Positions 18,105-27,255 of a DNA stretch of 64,000 nucleotides are shown here, piece after piece; within the stretch, counting starts at the first letter, position 1; each line of letters opens with the position of its first letter. The translations under genes were made by a program, and so were the position numbers. The notes beneath the pieces are model-generated. The model was not told the origin of the DNA and ran no database searches. It saw only the letters and a list, made by a program, of their open reading frames with translations. This DNA is from Bosea sp. 29B (lineage in GTDB: Bacteria; Pseudomonadota; Alphaproteobacteria; Rhizobiales; Beijerinckiaceae), in contig NZ_LR733817.1 in the NCBI RefSeq assembly GCF_902506165.1, positions 1,782,255 to 1,846,254 on the forward strand, given 5' to 3'.

Positions 18105-18131
18105 TGAATCTGTCCTTCAGAAACAGATTCA
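18105..18131 (+). promoter_or_regulatory. Perfect inverted repeat before the lysine dehydrogenase start
   Basis: TGAATCTGT (18105-18113) pairs perfectly with ACAGATTCA (18123-18131) around a nine-base loop. It ends three bases before the ribosome site GGGGGAA (18134-18140) and 12 before the ATG. It may act as an RNA hairpin next to the ribosome site or as a DNA site for the divergent Lrp regulator. Confidence 0.55.
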
Positions 18132-18142
18132 TCGGGGGAACC

Positions 18143-19270
18143 ATGAAAAACGTGGTCGTCATCGGCGCCGGCAAGATCGGCGCAACCATCGCCGACCTGC
18201 TCGGCGCAACCGGGGATTACCGCGTGGTGATCGCCGACCGCTCCAACGAACAGCTCGCCGCGATCAAGACCAGCCCGACGATCTCGACCCGCCGGGTCGA
18301 CATCACCGATGCCGCCGAGCTCGCTCAGATCCTGAACGGCGCCTTCGCCGTGCTCTCGGCCGCCCCTTACGACCTGACGACGCGCATCGCCGAGGCCGCC
18401 GCCGCCCAGGGCGTGCACTATCTCGACCTGACCGAGGACGTCGCCTCGACCCGCCGCGTCAAGGAGCTCGCGCTGACCGCCAAGGCGGCGCTGATTCCGC
18501 AATGCGGGCTTGCGCCAGGCTTCATCTCGATCGTCGCCGCCGATCTCGCTAGGGATTTCGACCAGCTCGACAGCCTGAAGCTGCGCGTCGGCGCGCTGCC
18601 GCAGTACCCGTCGAACGCGCTGAACTACAACCTGACCTGGAGCACGGACGGCGTCATCAACGAGTATTGCGAGCCCTGCGAAGCGGTCGTCAACGGCGAG
18701 CGCGTGCTGGTGCCGGCGATGGAAGAACGCGAGGAGTTTTCGCTCGACGGCATCACCTACGAGGCCTTCAACACCTCGGGCGGGCTCGGCACGCTCTGCG
18801 ACACGCTCGCCGGCAAGGTGCGCACGCTGAACTACCGCACCATCCGCTATCCCGGCCATTGCGCGATCATGAAGGCGCTGCTGCAGGATCTGCGCCTCAG
18901 CGAGCGTCGCGATGTGCTGAAAGACATCTTTGAGAACGCCCTGCCGAGCACGCTGCAGGACGTGGTCGTGATCTTCGTCACCGCCAGCGGCCGCCTCAAC
19001 GGGCGCCTGACCCAGCAGACCTATGCCAACAAGGTCTACAGCGCCGTGGTCGGCGGCGTGATGCGCAGCGCCATCCAGATCACCACGGCCTCGGGCATCT
19101 GCGCCGTGCTCGACCTGCTCGCCGAGGGCAAGCTGCCGCAGAAGGGCTTCGTCAAGCAGGAGGATATCGGCTTCGACGCCTTCCTCGCCAACCGCTTCGG
19201 CCGCGCCTATGCCCGGCCCGAGGATCTCGGCCACGCCCCCGGCGAGACCCACGCGGCCCGCGCCGCCTGA
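18143..19270 (+). CDS. Saccharopine-dehydrogenase-like enzyme, probable L-lysine 6-dehydrogenase
   Basis: A 375-residue cytosolic oxidoreductase of the saccharopine dehydrogenase family. The Rossmann motif VVIGAGKIGATIADLL is at residues 4-19, and FAVLSAAPYDLT and HYLDLTEDVASTRRV follow the family pattern. Length and the divergent Lrp gene resemble the Agrobacterium L-lysine 6-dehydrogenase gene pair (established example), which oxidises lysine's epsilon-amino group with NAD. The start at 18143 follows GGGGGAA. Alternative: another amino-acid dehydrogenase of the family; substrate not proven. Confidence 0.8.
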   Translation: MKNVVVIGAGKIGATIADLLGATGDYRVVIADRSNEQLAAIKTSPTISTRRVDITDAAELAQILNGAFAVLSAAPYDLTTRIAEAAAAQGVHYLDLTEDVASTRRVKELALTAKAALIPQCGLAPGFISIVAADLARDFDQLDSLKLRVGALPQYPSNALNYNLTWSTDGVINEYCEPCEAVVNGERVLVPAMEEREEFSLDGITYEAFNTSGGLGTLCDTLAGKVRTLNYRTIRYPGHCAIMKALLQDLRLSERRDVLKDIFENALPSTLQDVVVIFVTASGRLNGRLTQQTYANKVYSAVVGGVMRSAIQITTASGICAVLDLLAEGKLPQKGFVKQEDIGFDAFLANRFGRAYARPEDLGHAPGETHAARAA

Positions 19271-19332
19271 ATTCGCGCCAAGCATATTCGCCCCTGCCCC
19301 GCAAGCGGGCCGATGTGAGGGGACGCATGAAC

Positions 19333-19360
19333 GGGTCCGGGCTGGCAAACGCCCGGACCC
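19333..19360 (+). terminator. Terminator-like hairpin after the lysine dehydrogenase gene
   Basis: GGGTCCGGGC (19333-19342) pairs perfectly with GCCCGGACCC (19351-19360) around an eight-base loop, 62 bases after the stop codon. No T-run follows, so termination would be by the GC stem alone or with Rho. Confidence 0.65.
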
Positions 19361-19380
19361 ACGCTACAAAACAAAAAATG

Positions 19381-19394
19381 GTTCCATAGGGAAC
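19381..19394. promoter_or_regulatory. Palindrome before the M81 peptidase gene
   Basis: GTTCC-N4-GGAAC (19381-19394) is a perfect interrupted palindrome 24 bases ahead of the peptidase ATG, after an A-rich stretch. Such GTTCC/GGAAC sites suit IclR- or GntR-type regulators; which protein binds here cannot be told. Confidence 0.4.
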
Positions 19395-19417
19395 GTTTTC
19401 GGGGAAACGATCGCACG

Positions 19418-20905
19418 ATGGCCAGACGCGTCCTGATCGCGGAATTCATGCACGAGACGAACACCTTCAGTGTTCAGCTCACCGATGAGGCGGTGTTCCG
19501 CCATCACGGCGTCTTCCGCGACAATGAGGTTCCCGCCGCCTTCCAGGGCACGCGGACCTCGATGGGCGCCGCCTTCGAAGCCGCCGAGAAATTCGGCTGG
19601 AGCCTCGTCCACCCGCTGGTCACCGGAGCCAACCCGTCAGGCCGCGTCACCGACGCGGCTTTTGACGTCTTCGCCGGCATGATCCTCGCCGCTTGCGACC
19701 GGCTCGACGGCGTGCTGCTGCACCTGCACGGCGCGATGGCGACGGAAAGCTCTGATGATGGCGAGGGCGAATTGCTCAAGCGCATCCGCACCAAGATAGG
19801 GCCGGACGTTCCCGTCGTCGCGATCCTCGACCTGCACGCGACGCTGACGCAGCTCATGGCCGACAACGCCAATGCGCTGATCTCCTACCGGACCTATCCG
19901 CATATCGACCAGTATGAACGGACCTGGCAGGGCGCCGAACTGCTGGAGCGGGCGATGCGGGGCGAGATCAGGCCGCGCGTCGCGGTGGCGCGCCGGCCGA
20001 TCCTCTACGCGCTCGATGGCGGGCGCACGACCTCGCCGCCCTTCATGGAGCTGCTGCGCCGCGGCGACGCGTTGGAGGCGGCGGGCGAGGCGCTCGTCGT
20101 CAGCGTCCAGGCCGGCTTCTCCTCGGCCGATGTGCACGATATCGGCCCCTCCATCGCCGTCACCCATGACGATCGCGGCAAGGCGCAAGCCATCGCCGAG
20201 GAGCTGATGGACTATGCCTGGGAGCAGCGGCACTTCTCCTCGATCCACTTCACTCCGCTGAAGGAGGCGATGGCCAGGGCCAAGGCCGGCGAAGGCAGGC
20301 TCGGCCCCGAGGCCGGCGGCAAGCCGCTGGTGATCTCCGACTATTCCGACAATCCAGGCTCAGGCGCCTATGGCGATGCAACCAACTTGCTGCGCGCTGT
20401 GCTCGAGGCCGGCCTCAGGAATGTCGGCTTCCATGCGATCCGTGATCCCGAGGCCGCGCTCGCGGCGCAGGCGGCTGGCGTCGGCAACCGCGTCAGACTG
20501 AAGCTCGGCGGTAAGGTCGACCCGAATACCGGCGGCGGCCCGCTCGAGCTCGACGCTCATGTCGTGGCGCTGACCGACGGGCACTTCATCTGCTACGGGC
20601 CGATGGCCGGCGGCGTCTGGCGCAATTACGGCCTCTCGGCGCTGCTGCGGGTCGACGATGTCGAGATCATCGTCATCACCCATAACGGCCAGGCGACCGA
20701 CCTTGCCCAGTTCACCTCGCTGGGCGTCGAGCCCACGCGGAAATCGACCGTCATCGTCAAGTCGATGCAGCATTTCCGCGCCGCCTTCGAGCCGATCGCC
20801 CGCGAGGTGATCGAGGTCGACACCGGCGCGCTCTCGACCAAGAACTTCAAGGAGCGCCCCTACAAGAAGGTGCGCCGCCCGATCTTCCCGCTCGACGACA
20901 TCTGA
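19418..20905 (+). CDS. M81-family metallopeptidase (MlrC/microcystinase C-like)
   Basis: A 495-residue protein that matches the MlrC family over its full length. The N-terminal AEFMHETNTFS and the LHLHGAM segment carry His and Glu residues of the zinc site, and DYSDNPGSGAYGDAT (near residue 308) is a family hallmark. MlrC of sphingomonads finishes breakdown of the cyclic peptide microcystin; most homologues sit in peptide-uptake clusters and have unknown substrates. Here it heads a same-strand run with an amidohydrolase, a peptide-type importer and a deacylase. A hydrolase for an unusual or cyclic peptide is plausible. Confidence 0.88.
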   Translation: MARRVLIAEFMHETNTFSVQLTDEAVFRHHGVFRDNEVPAAFQGTRTSMGAAFEAAEKFGWSLVHPLVTGANPSGRVTDAAFDVFAGMILAACDRLDGVLLHLHGAMATESSDDGEGELLKRIRTKIGPDVPVVAILDLHATLTQLMADNANALISYRTYPHIDQYERTWQGAELLERAMRGEIRPRVAVARRPILYALDGGRTTSPPFMELLRRGDALEAAGEALVVSVQAGFSSADVHDIGPSIAVTHDDRGKAQAIAEELMDYAWEQRHFSSIHFTPLKEAMARAKAGEGRLGPEAGGKPLVISDYSDNPGSGAYGDATNLLRAVLEAGLRNVGFHAIRDPEAALAAQAAGVGNRVRLKLGGKVDPNTGGGPLELDAHVVALTDGHFICYGPMAGGVWRNYGLSALLRVDDVEIIVITHNGQATDLAQFTSLGVEPTRKSTVIVKSMQHFRAAFEPIAREVIEVDTGALSTKNFKERPYKKVRRPIFPLDDI

Positions 20906-20984
20906 GCGGGATTAAAGATCACGACCGGCCGAAAGCGCCGGCAGCGACAAGACCGGAGGATGCAGGGATGACGGAGCGAAGAGC

Positions 20985-22613
20985 ATGAGCGTCAAGGCCG
21001 ATATCGTGCTGCGCGGCGGGCCGATCTGGTGCGGCCGCGAGGAAGGCGTGGTCGAGGCGCTGGCGCTCTGGGGCGACAAGGTGCTCGCCGCCGGCAAGGA
21101 AGCCGAGCTTGCCGATCTAATCGGACCCTCGACCAAGGTCATCGATCTCGCCGGCCGGCTGGCGACGCCGGGGCTGAACGATTCCCATCTCCATTTGATC
21201 TCGGTCGGCCTGACCATGGACTGGGTCGATGCTCGCCCCGCCGCAGCGCCGACGCTGGAGGCTTTGCTCGGCCAGATCGCCGAGCGCGCCGCCAAGTCGA
21301 AGCCCGGCGAGTGGGTGCTGGCACGCGGCTATGACCAGACCAAGCTCGATACCGGCCGCCACCCATTCCGCGAGGAGCTCGACCGCGCCTCCCCGAACAA
21401 CCCGGTGATGCTGGTCCGGACCTGCGGCCACATCTCGATCGTCAATTCGCTGGCGCTCAAGCTCGGCGGCATCGACGAGACCTCGCTGACACCGCCGGGC
21501 GGGCTGATCGAGCAGCAGAATGGCCGCCTCACCGGCCTGCTGGCGGAAAATGCTCGCGCCCCGGTCAAGGCCGCGATCCCCGCGCCGAGCGAGGAGCAGC
21601 TCCTGGCTGCGATCGAGCGCGGCGGGCAGTACCTGCTCTCGCTCGGGATCACCAGCTGCATGGATGCGGCGGTCGGGATGGTCACCGGCTTCAACGAGAT
21701 CGCCGCCTATCACAAGGCCAAGCGCGACGGCCGCCTGCCGGTGCGCACCTGGCTCGCCCTGCTCGGCGACGAAGGTCGCTCGATCGTGCCGCAATGCCAC
21801 GAGGCCGGGTTGATCTCTGGCACCGGCGACGAGATGCTGATGATCGGCGCGGTCAAGATCTTCCTCGATGGTTCGGCCGGCGGACGCACCGCCTGGATGA
21901 ACGAGCCCTATCTCGGCGACGACAAGACCACCGGCGTCCAGATGCTCTCGGACGAGGATCTGGAGCGGCAGGTGCTCGACGCCCACGCCAAGGGCTACCA
22001 GCTCGCCTGCCACGCGATCGGCGATGCGGCGATCGAGCAGTTGATCACCGCTTATGAGAAGGCCCTGGCTGCTTATCCCGATCCCGACCGGCGCCACCGC
22101 ATCGAGCATTGCGGCTTCTCGACACCGCAGCAGCACGAGCGCATGGTCAAGGCCGGCATCTACCCCTGCCCGCAGCAGGTCTTCATCCATGATTTCGGCG
22201 ACGCCTACGTCAAGGTGCTCGGCGAGGAGCGGGCGCTGCCGAGCTATCCGTTCCGGACCTGGTTCGATCTCGGCCTGAAGCCGGCGACCGGCAGCGACGC
22301 GCCGGTCTGCGATCCCGACCCGTTCCCGAACTTCCACACCATGCTGACGCGCCAGACCTGGCGCGGCACGGTGATGGATGAGCGCCAACGCGTCTCGATC
22401 GAGGAAGCACTGCAGGCCTACACCGAATACGGCGCCTTCTCGCAGAAGCAGGAAGCGGTGAAGGGCAAGCTCGCGCCAGGCTTCCTCGCCGACGTCGCCG
22501 TGTTCTCGCGCGATCTGCTCTCGGCTTCGCCGGAAGCGATCCTGAAAGACACGCGCTGCGACCTCACCATTCGCGGCGGCAAGGTGGTTTACGAGCGTTC
22601 AGGGACCGCCTGA
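20985..22613 (+). CDS. Amidohydrolase, YtcJ-like (amidohydrolase 3 family)
   Basis: A 542-residue metal-dependent hydrolase. The first metal motif is in NDSHLHLISVG (near residue 66, with SHLH where many relatives have GHxH), followed by the KIFLDGSAGGRTAWM strand, HAIGDAAIE, HRIEH and GSDAPVCDPDPF metal and substrate strands. This family splits C-N bonds of amides, carbamates or ring structures. The gene follows the M81 peptidase after 79 bases, so both probably act on the same imported compound. Confidence 0.88.
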   Translation: MSVKADIVLRGGPIWCGREEGVVEALALWGDKVLAAGKEAELADLIGPSTKVIDLAGRLATPGLNDSHLHLISVGLTMDWVDARPAAAPTLEALLGQIAERAAKSKPGEWVLARGYDQTKLDTGRHPFREELDRASPNNPVMLVRTCGHISIVNSLALKLGGIDETSLTPPGGLIEQQNGRLTGLLAENARAPVKAAIPAPSEEQLLAAIERGGQYLLSLGITSCMDAAVGMVTGFNEIAAYHKAKRDGRLPVRTWLALLGDEGRSIVPQCHEAGLISGTGDEMLMIGAVKIFLDGSAGGRTAWMNEPYLGDDKTTGVQMLSDEDLERQVLDAHAKGYQLACHAIGDAAIEQLITAYEKALAAYPDPDRRHRIEHCGFSTPQQHERMVKAGIYPCPQQVFIHDFGDAYVKVLGEERALPSYPFRTWFDLGLKPATGSDAPVCDPDPFPNFHTMLTRQTWRGTVMDERQRVSIEEALQAYTEYGAFSQKQEAVKGKLAPGFLADVAVFSRDLLSASPEAILKDTRCDLTIRGGKVVYERSGTA

Positions 22614-22682
22614 ACGCGCTGCACAATGGAAACAAGAAGACAGGGCGGAAAACCCCGCTAAGGTCTCAGATGGAACAAATAC

Positions 22683-22703
22683 CGGCGCCGATCAACGGCG
22701 CCG
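22683..22703 (+). other. Hairpin between amidohydrolase and binding-protein genes
   Basis: CGGCGCCG (22683-22690) pairs with an identical, self-complementary CGGCGCCG (22696-22703) around ATCAA. It lies 40 bases before the binding-protein GTG. It may mark an mRNA processing end that protects the highly needed binding-protein message. Confidence 0.5.
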
Positions 22704-22742
22704 ACCTCAAAAGAGTTCACCGACAAATTGGGAGGTTTCGAC

Positions 22743-24335
22743 GTGTTGAAAAAGCTTGCCTTCACGACCGCGCTGACATTCGCGGCCTTCACCCTGCAGG
22801 CGCAGGCCCAGGAGCCGCGCCGCGGCGGCACGATCCGCTTCACCGCGCCCTATGGCGCCTCCTTCGTCAGCAATGACAGCCATGTCTCGAACCAGATCCA
22901 GGACGAGATCTACGGCTATGCGCTGCACGGCATGCTCTACAAATGGGATGCCAAGAACGGCAAGCCGGTGCTCGACATCGCCGAGAGCGTCCAGGTCTCG
23001 GCCGACGGCAAGACCTACACCTACAAGCTGCGCGACAACGCGCTCTTCCACAACGGCCGCAAGCTGACCTCCGACGACGTCATCTGGTCCTATACCCGCA
23101 TCATGGACGGGGCGAAGAACTATCCGGGCGCGCGCTATGTCGCCCGCATCGTCGGCGCGACCGAGGTCCAGAAGGGCCAGGCCAAGGAGATCTCCGGCCT
23201 GAAGAAGATCGACGATTCCAGCTTCTCGATGACGCTGACCGACAAGGCCGATCCCGGCTACTTCCTGTTCCAGGCGCAGACCGCGATCCTGCCGGCCAAG
23301 GAAGCGCAAGCCGCCGGCTTCTTCGACAAGCCCATCGGCCTCGGCCCCTTCAAGTTCGTCGAGCACGTGCCGGGCTCGCGCATGGCCTTCGAGCGCTGGG
23401 ATAAATACTACCTGACCGGCAAGCCCTACGCCGACAAGCTCGTCATTTCGCCGATGGGCGAGGCCGCGGCGCGCGACGTCGCCTTCCGCAACAAGGAAGT
23501 CGACGTCTCGATCCTGGGCTCGACCCAGTATGTCGCCTATAAGGCCGACCCGAACCTGTCGAAGGGCATCCTGGAGGTCGCCGAGGTCTTCACCCGCAAT
23601 ATGGGCATGAACCCGACCTTCAAGCCCTTCTCCGACAAGCGGGTGCGCCAGGCGGTCAACTACGCCATCGACAGCGAGCTGATCATCAAGCGCCTCGTCC
23701 GCGACAAGGCCTACCGCGCCGCGAGCTGGCTGCCGCTGTCCTCGCCGGCCTTCGACAAGGACGCCAAGCCCTACGCCTTCGATCCGGACAAGGCCAAGAA
23801 GCTGCTGGTCGAAGCCGGCTATCCCGATGGCTTCGAGTTCGAATGGACCGCGACGCCGAACGAGAGCTGGGGCGTTCCGATCGTCGAAGCCACGATCCCG
23901 ATGCTCGCCAAGGTCGGCATCAAGGTGAAGGTCAAGCCGGTCGAGACCTCGGCGCTCGGTGGCGTCGTCGTGGGCGGCGACTTCCAGGCCTATATCTGGT
24001 CGAACACCTCGGGCCCGGACTCGCTGACGGCGCTGAAGTGCTTCCACTCCTCGACGCCGCGCTCGTCCTGCAACTACACCACCTTCAAGAATCCGGCCTA
24101 CGACAAGCTGATCGACGACGCCTCGAACGAGGCCGATCCGGCCAAGCAGCTCGACCTCCTGAAGAAGGCCAACGCCTTCTTGCAGGAAGAAGCGCCGGTC
24201 TGGTTCTTCAACTACAACAAGGCAGTGCTGGCCTATCAACCCTGGCTGCACGGCCTCCAGCCAAATTCGACCGAGCTTGCGCTGCAGCGCTATGAGGAGC
24301 TCTGGGTCGACACCACTTCGCCCGCAGCGAAGTAA
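22743..24335 (+). CDS. Peptide-type ABC substrate-binding protein (SBP_bac_5)
   Basis: A 530-residue periplasmic binding protein. The GTG at 22743 follows GGGAGG (22730-22735) and gives the signal peptide MLKKLAFTTALTFAAFTLQAQAQ. Family markers are KTYTYKLRDNALFHNGRKLTSDDV split near residues 88-110 and VRQAVNYAIDSELI near 302. It feeds the two permeases just downstream. Compared with the dpp system at 11-16 kb it is a separate paralogue with its own permeases but no ATPase gene nearby. Confidence 0.93.
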   Translation: MLKKLAFTTALTFAAFTLQAQAQEPRRGGTIRFTAPYGASFVSNDSHVSNQIQDEIYGYALHGMLYKWDAKNGKPVLDIAESVQVSADGKTYTYKLRDNALFHNGRKLTSDDVIWSYTRIMDGAKNYPGARYVARIVGATEVQKGQAKEISGLKKIDDSSFSMTLTDKADPGYFLFQAQTAILPAKEAQAAGFFDKPIGLGPFKFVEHVPGSRMAFERWDKYYLTGKPYADKLVISPMGEAAARDVAFRNKEVDVSILGSTQYVAYKADPNLSKGILEVAEVFTRNMGMNPTFKPFSDKRVRQAVNYAIDSELIIKRLVRDKAYRAASWLPLSSPAFDKDAKPYAFDPDKAKKLLVEAGYPDGFEFEWTATPNESWGVPIVEATIPMLAKVGIKVKVKPVETSALGGVVVGGDFQAYIWSNTSGPDSLTALKCFHSSTPRSSCNYTTFKNPAYDKLIDDASNEADPAKQLDLLKKANAFLQEEAPVWFFNYNKAVLAYQPWLHGLQPNSTELALQRYEELWVDTTSPAAK

Positions 24336-24345
24336 ACCCCTCCCG

Positions 24346-24374
24346 AGCCCCCGCCGTCACAGGCGGCGGGGGCT
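24346..24374 (+). terminator. Strong GC hairpin between binding-protein and permease genes
   Basis: AGCCCCCGCCG (24346-24356) pairs perfectly with CGGCGGGGGCT (24364-24374) over 11 bp, starting ten bases after the stop codon. Position and strength fit a partial terminator or mRNA-protecting hairpin that lowers permease expression relative to the binding protein. Confidence 0.65.
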
Positions 24375-24424
24375 TGCCCGCCTCCGCCCGTCGGCAATGC
24401 CCCGGCGCTCAGGAGCCTATCGTC

Positions 24425-25360
24425 ATGTTGCCTTACGTCTTCCGCCGACTGCTGCAGGCCATCCCGATCCTGCTCGCGGTCGCTGCGCTGATCTTCGTGC
24501 TGTTCAGCGTCATCCCCGGCAATTTCGCCACCAGCCAGATGGCTGACGGCCGCAGCAATATCGACGCTGCGACGATCGAGCGGATGAACCAGCAGTTCGG
24601 CCTCAACGATCCGCTGCCGCTGCGCTTCGCCAAATATGTCGGCGGGCTCGCGACCTTCGATCTTGGCGACTCCTTTCGCACCCGCCAGCCTGTCACCGCG
24701 CTGATCGGCGAGCGGCTCTGGCCGAGCCTGCAGCTCGCGCTCGCAGCGATGCTCTTCGCCATCGTCATCGGCGTGCCGCTCGGCTTCGTGGCCGCGCTGA
24801 AGCCGGGAGGCTGGGTCGACATGCTCTCGATGGTCTTCGCCGTCTCCGGCCTGTCCCTGCCGATGTTCTGGCTCGGCCTGCTCCTGATGTATGGCTTTGC
24901 GCTGACGCTGAACTGGTTCCCGAGCTTCGGCTATGGCGATGGCGATCCCCGCTACATCGTGCTGCCGGCGATCGCTCTCGGCGTCTCGCCCTTGGCCCTC
25001 CTCGCCCGCACCTCCCGGGCTGCCGTGCTCGAGATCCTGCATGCCGACTTCGTCCGCACCGCCCGGGCCAAGGGCGCGAGCGCCTATCGCGTCATGCGCT
25101 GGCATGTCGCCCGCAACGCGCTGGTCATCGTCCTGACCACGCTCGGCCTGCAGTTCGGCTCGGTGCTCGGCCAGGCCGTCGTCGTCGAGAAGCTCTTCGC
25201 CTGGCCGGGCCTCGGCTCGCTCCTGGTCGACAGCGTCACCTGGCGCGACATCCCGGCCGTGCAGGGCTGCATCCTGACGATCGTGCTCTTCTTCCTCGTC
25301 GTGAACATCGCCGTCGACGTGCTCTGCGCCGTCGTCGATCCGCGTATCAAGTACAGCTAG
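24425..25360 (+). CDS. Peptide-type ABC permease, DppB family
   Basis: A 311-residue permease. The start at 24425 gives MLPYVFRRLLQAIPILLAVA, the standard DppB opening, followed by VIPGNFATSQMADG, the periplasmic segment with a Gly-Asn in place of the usual Gly-Asp. The coupling loop is DFVRTARAKGAS near residue 206. It precedes the DppC-like gene by eight bases. Works with the binding protein upstream; needs an ATPase from elsewhere. Confidence 0.92.
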   Translation: MLPYVFRRLLQAIPILLAVAALIFVLFSVIPGNFATSQMADGRSNIDAATIERMNQQFGLNDPLPLRFAKYVGGLATFDLGDSFRTRQPVTALIGERLWPSLQLALAAMLFAIVIGVPLGFVAALKPGGWVDMLSMVFAVSGLSLPMFWLGLLLMYGFALTLNWFPSFGYGDGDPRYIVLPAIALGVSPLALLARTSRAAVLEILHADFVRTARAKGASAYRVMRWHVARNALVIVLTTLGLQFGSVLGQAVVVEKLFAWPGLGSLLVDSVTWRDIPAVQGCILTIVLFFLVVNIAVDVLCAVVDPRIKYS

Positions 25361-25368
25361 GCTCACCG

Positions 25369-26190
25369 ATGAAGTTCCGTGCCAACCTCTGGATCGGCGC
25401 CACCTGCTTTGCGCTCGTCGTCGCGGGCGGCGTCTTCGCGCCCTGGCTCGCCCATACCGACCCGGTGATGGACGCCAATCTGATGAACGCGGAAGTCCCG
25501 CCCGGCTCCGAATTCTGGTTCGGCACCGACGCGCAGGGCCGCGACATCTACAGCCGCGTGCTGCATGGCGCCCGCATCTCGCTGACGGTCGGCATCGTCT
25601 CGCAATTGATCAACACCTGCATCGGCGTCGCGCTCGGCCTCTCCGCCGCCTATTGGGGCGGCTGGTGGGACGATTTCGTCAACGGTCTCACCAACATGAT
25701 GCTCGCCATCCCCTCGCTGATCTTCGCGCTGGCGATCATGGCGATCCTGCAGCCCGGCCTGACCAGCCTGCTGATCGCGCTCGGCCTGACCAACTGGTCC
25801 TTCACCTGCCGGCTGACGCGGGCCGCGACGCTCTCGGTCAAGCAGCTCGGCTATGTCGAGGCGGCAAGGTCGCTCGGCTACGGCACCTTCCGGATCATGT
25901 TCACCCAGATCCTGCCGAACATCGCCGGCCCGATCATCGTGATCGGCACGCTCGGCATGGGCGGCGCCGTTCTGGCGGAGGCCTCGCTTTCCTTCCTCGG
26001 TCTCGGCATCCGCCCGCCCTTCCCGAGCTGGGGCTCGATGCTCTCCGACGCGCGTGACCAGATTTCGACCGCGCCCTGGATCTCGATCTTCCCGGGCCTC
26101 GCCATCTTCCTGACCGTGCTCGGCCTCAACCTGCTCGGCGACGGGTTGCGCGACATCCTCGATCCGCACTCGCAGACCCGCAAGGCCTGA
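25369..26190 (+). CDS. Peptide-type ABC permease, DppC family
   Basis: A 273-residue permease with five to six helices. The FWFGTDAQGRDIYSRVLHGAR block (residues 45-65) and the coupling loop GYVEAARSLGYG near 163 define the family, and the C-terminus NLLGDGLRDILDPHSQ is typical. It is the last transporter gene here; the next gene begins 28 bases on and encodes a deacylase, not the expected ATPase. Confidence 0.92.
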   Translation: MKFRANLWIGATCFALVVAGGVFAPWLAHTDPVMDANLMNAEVPPGSEFWFGTDAQGRDIYSRVLHGARISLTVGIVSQLINTCIGVALGLSAAYWGGWWDDFVNGLTNMMLAIPSLIFALAIMAILQPGLTSLLIALGLTNWSFTCRLTRAATLSVKQLGYVEAARSLGYGTFRIMFTQILPNIAGPIIVIGTLGMGGAVLAEASLSFLGLGIRPPFPSWGSMLSDARDQISTAPWISIFPGLAIFLTVLGLNLLGDGLRDILDPHSQTRKA

Positions 26191-26218
26191 GCCTTCCTTC
26201 CGACGAAAGACCCTGCCC

Positions 26219-27181
26219 GTGACTGCCACCGACCTCGACGACGGCCCGCTCGAAACCGTCAGCTTCATCGGCTTGAAGCCTGGCCCGAAGCTGATCGTGA
26301 CCGGTGCCGTCCACGGCAACGAGCCCTGCGGGCCGACCGCGATCCGCCGTGTCATCGAGGAGTGCCGGGCAGGCAAGATCAAGATCCTGCGCGGCGAGGT
26401 CACCTTCCTGCCCGTCACCAATCCAAAAGCCTTCCGCCTGAAGACGCGCGAGGGCGACCGCAACTTCAACCGCGACCTGCGCGAGCGGCCGTTGGCCGGC
26501 GATTACGAGGACCGGATCGGCAATCCGGTCTGCGCCCTGCTGCGCCGGCACGATGCGCTGCTCGACATCCACTCCTTCCGGCAGGAGGGCGAGCCCTTCG
26601 TCTTCTTCGGCCCCTCGAACAATCGCGGCGCGCTCGAACCCTTCGCCCGGGCGGAGGAGGAGCTGGCGCTCGCCTCTTGCCTCGGCGTCTCGACCGCCAT
26701 CCACGGCTGGCTCGACAACTACGCCCGCCTTCTGGATATCCGCGCCCGCCTGCCGGTGCCCAGGCTCAACGTCACCGAGGGCTATGGCACGACCGAGTTC
26801 ATGCGCTTCAGTGGCGGCTACGCGGTGACGCTGGAATGCGGCACGCATGACGACCCCAAGGCCGCCGATATCGGCTATGCCGCGATCCGCAACACGCTGG
26901 CGCAGTTGCAGCTGGTCGATGCGCCACTGCCGAAGCCCGCACTCCGCGACGTGATCGAGATGGTCGAGGTCCTGCTCTGCGAATACGAGGGCGACCGCGC
27001 CGAGACCGGCTGGCGCACCGGCGATGCGGTCAAGGCCGGGGCCACGCTCGCTCATCGCGCCGACGGCTCCAAGGTGACGGCGCCTGGAGACGGCTACATC
27101 ATCTTCCCGAACACCGCGCCCAAGCTCGGCGAGGCGATCTGCCATTTCGGCGTCGCCAGCGAGCGGCAAACCGGCGGCTAA
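26219..27181 (+). CDS. Succinylglutamate desuccinylase/aspartoacylase-family deacylase
   Basis: A 320-residue zinc carboxypeptidase-fold hydrolase (M14, AstE/AspA subfamily). Metal and substrate motifs are GAVHGNEPCGPTA (His and Glu ligands, residues 22-34), NFNRDLRERP and DIHSF (His ligand). The family removes acyl groups from N-acylated amino acids. The start is GTG at 26219. It follows the importer genes directly, so it likely trims the imported compound in the cytosol. The C-terminal third (VTAPGDGYIIFPN) forms the usual beta-barrel lid. Confidence 0.85.
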   Translation: MTATDLDDGPLETVSFIGLKPGPKLIVTGAVHGNEPCGPTAIRRVIEECRAGKIKILRGEVTFLPVTNPKAFRLKTREGDRNFNRDLRERPLAGDYEDRIGNPVCALLRRHDALLDIHSFRQEGEPFVFFGPSNNRGALEPFARAEEELALASCLGVSTAIHGWLDNYARLLDIRARLPVPRLNVTEGYGTTEFMRFSGGYAVTLECGTHDDPKAADIGYAAIRNTLAQLQLVDAPLPKPALRDVIEMVEVLLCEYEGDRAETGWRTGDAVKAGATLAHRADGSKVTAPGDGYIIFPNTAPKLGEAICHFGVASERQTGG

Positions 27182-27255
27182 CCTTCGCTGTCGATACCCG
27201 ATCTTGCTTCATGCGCTGATCGCGGCAACATGCAGCCGCGACCTCAGGAGTTTCC

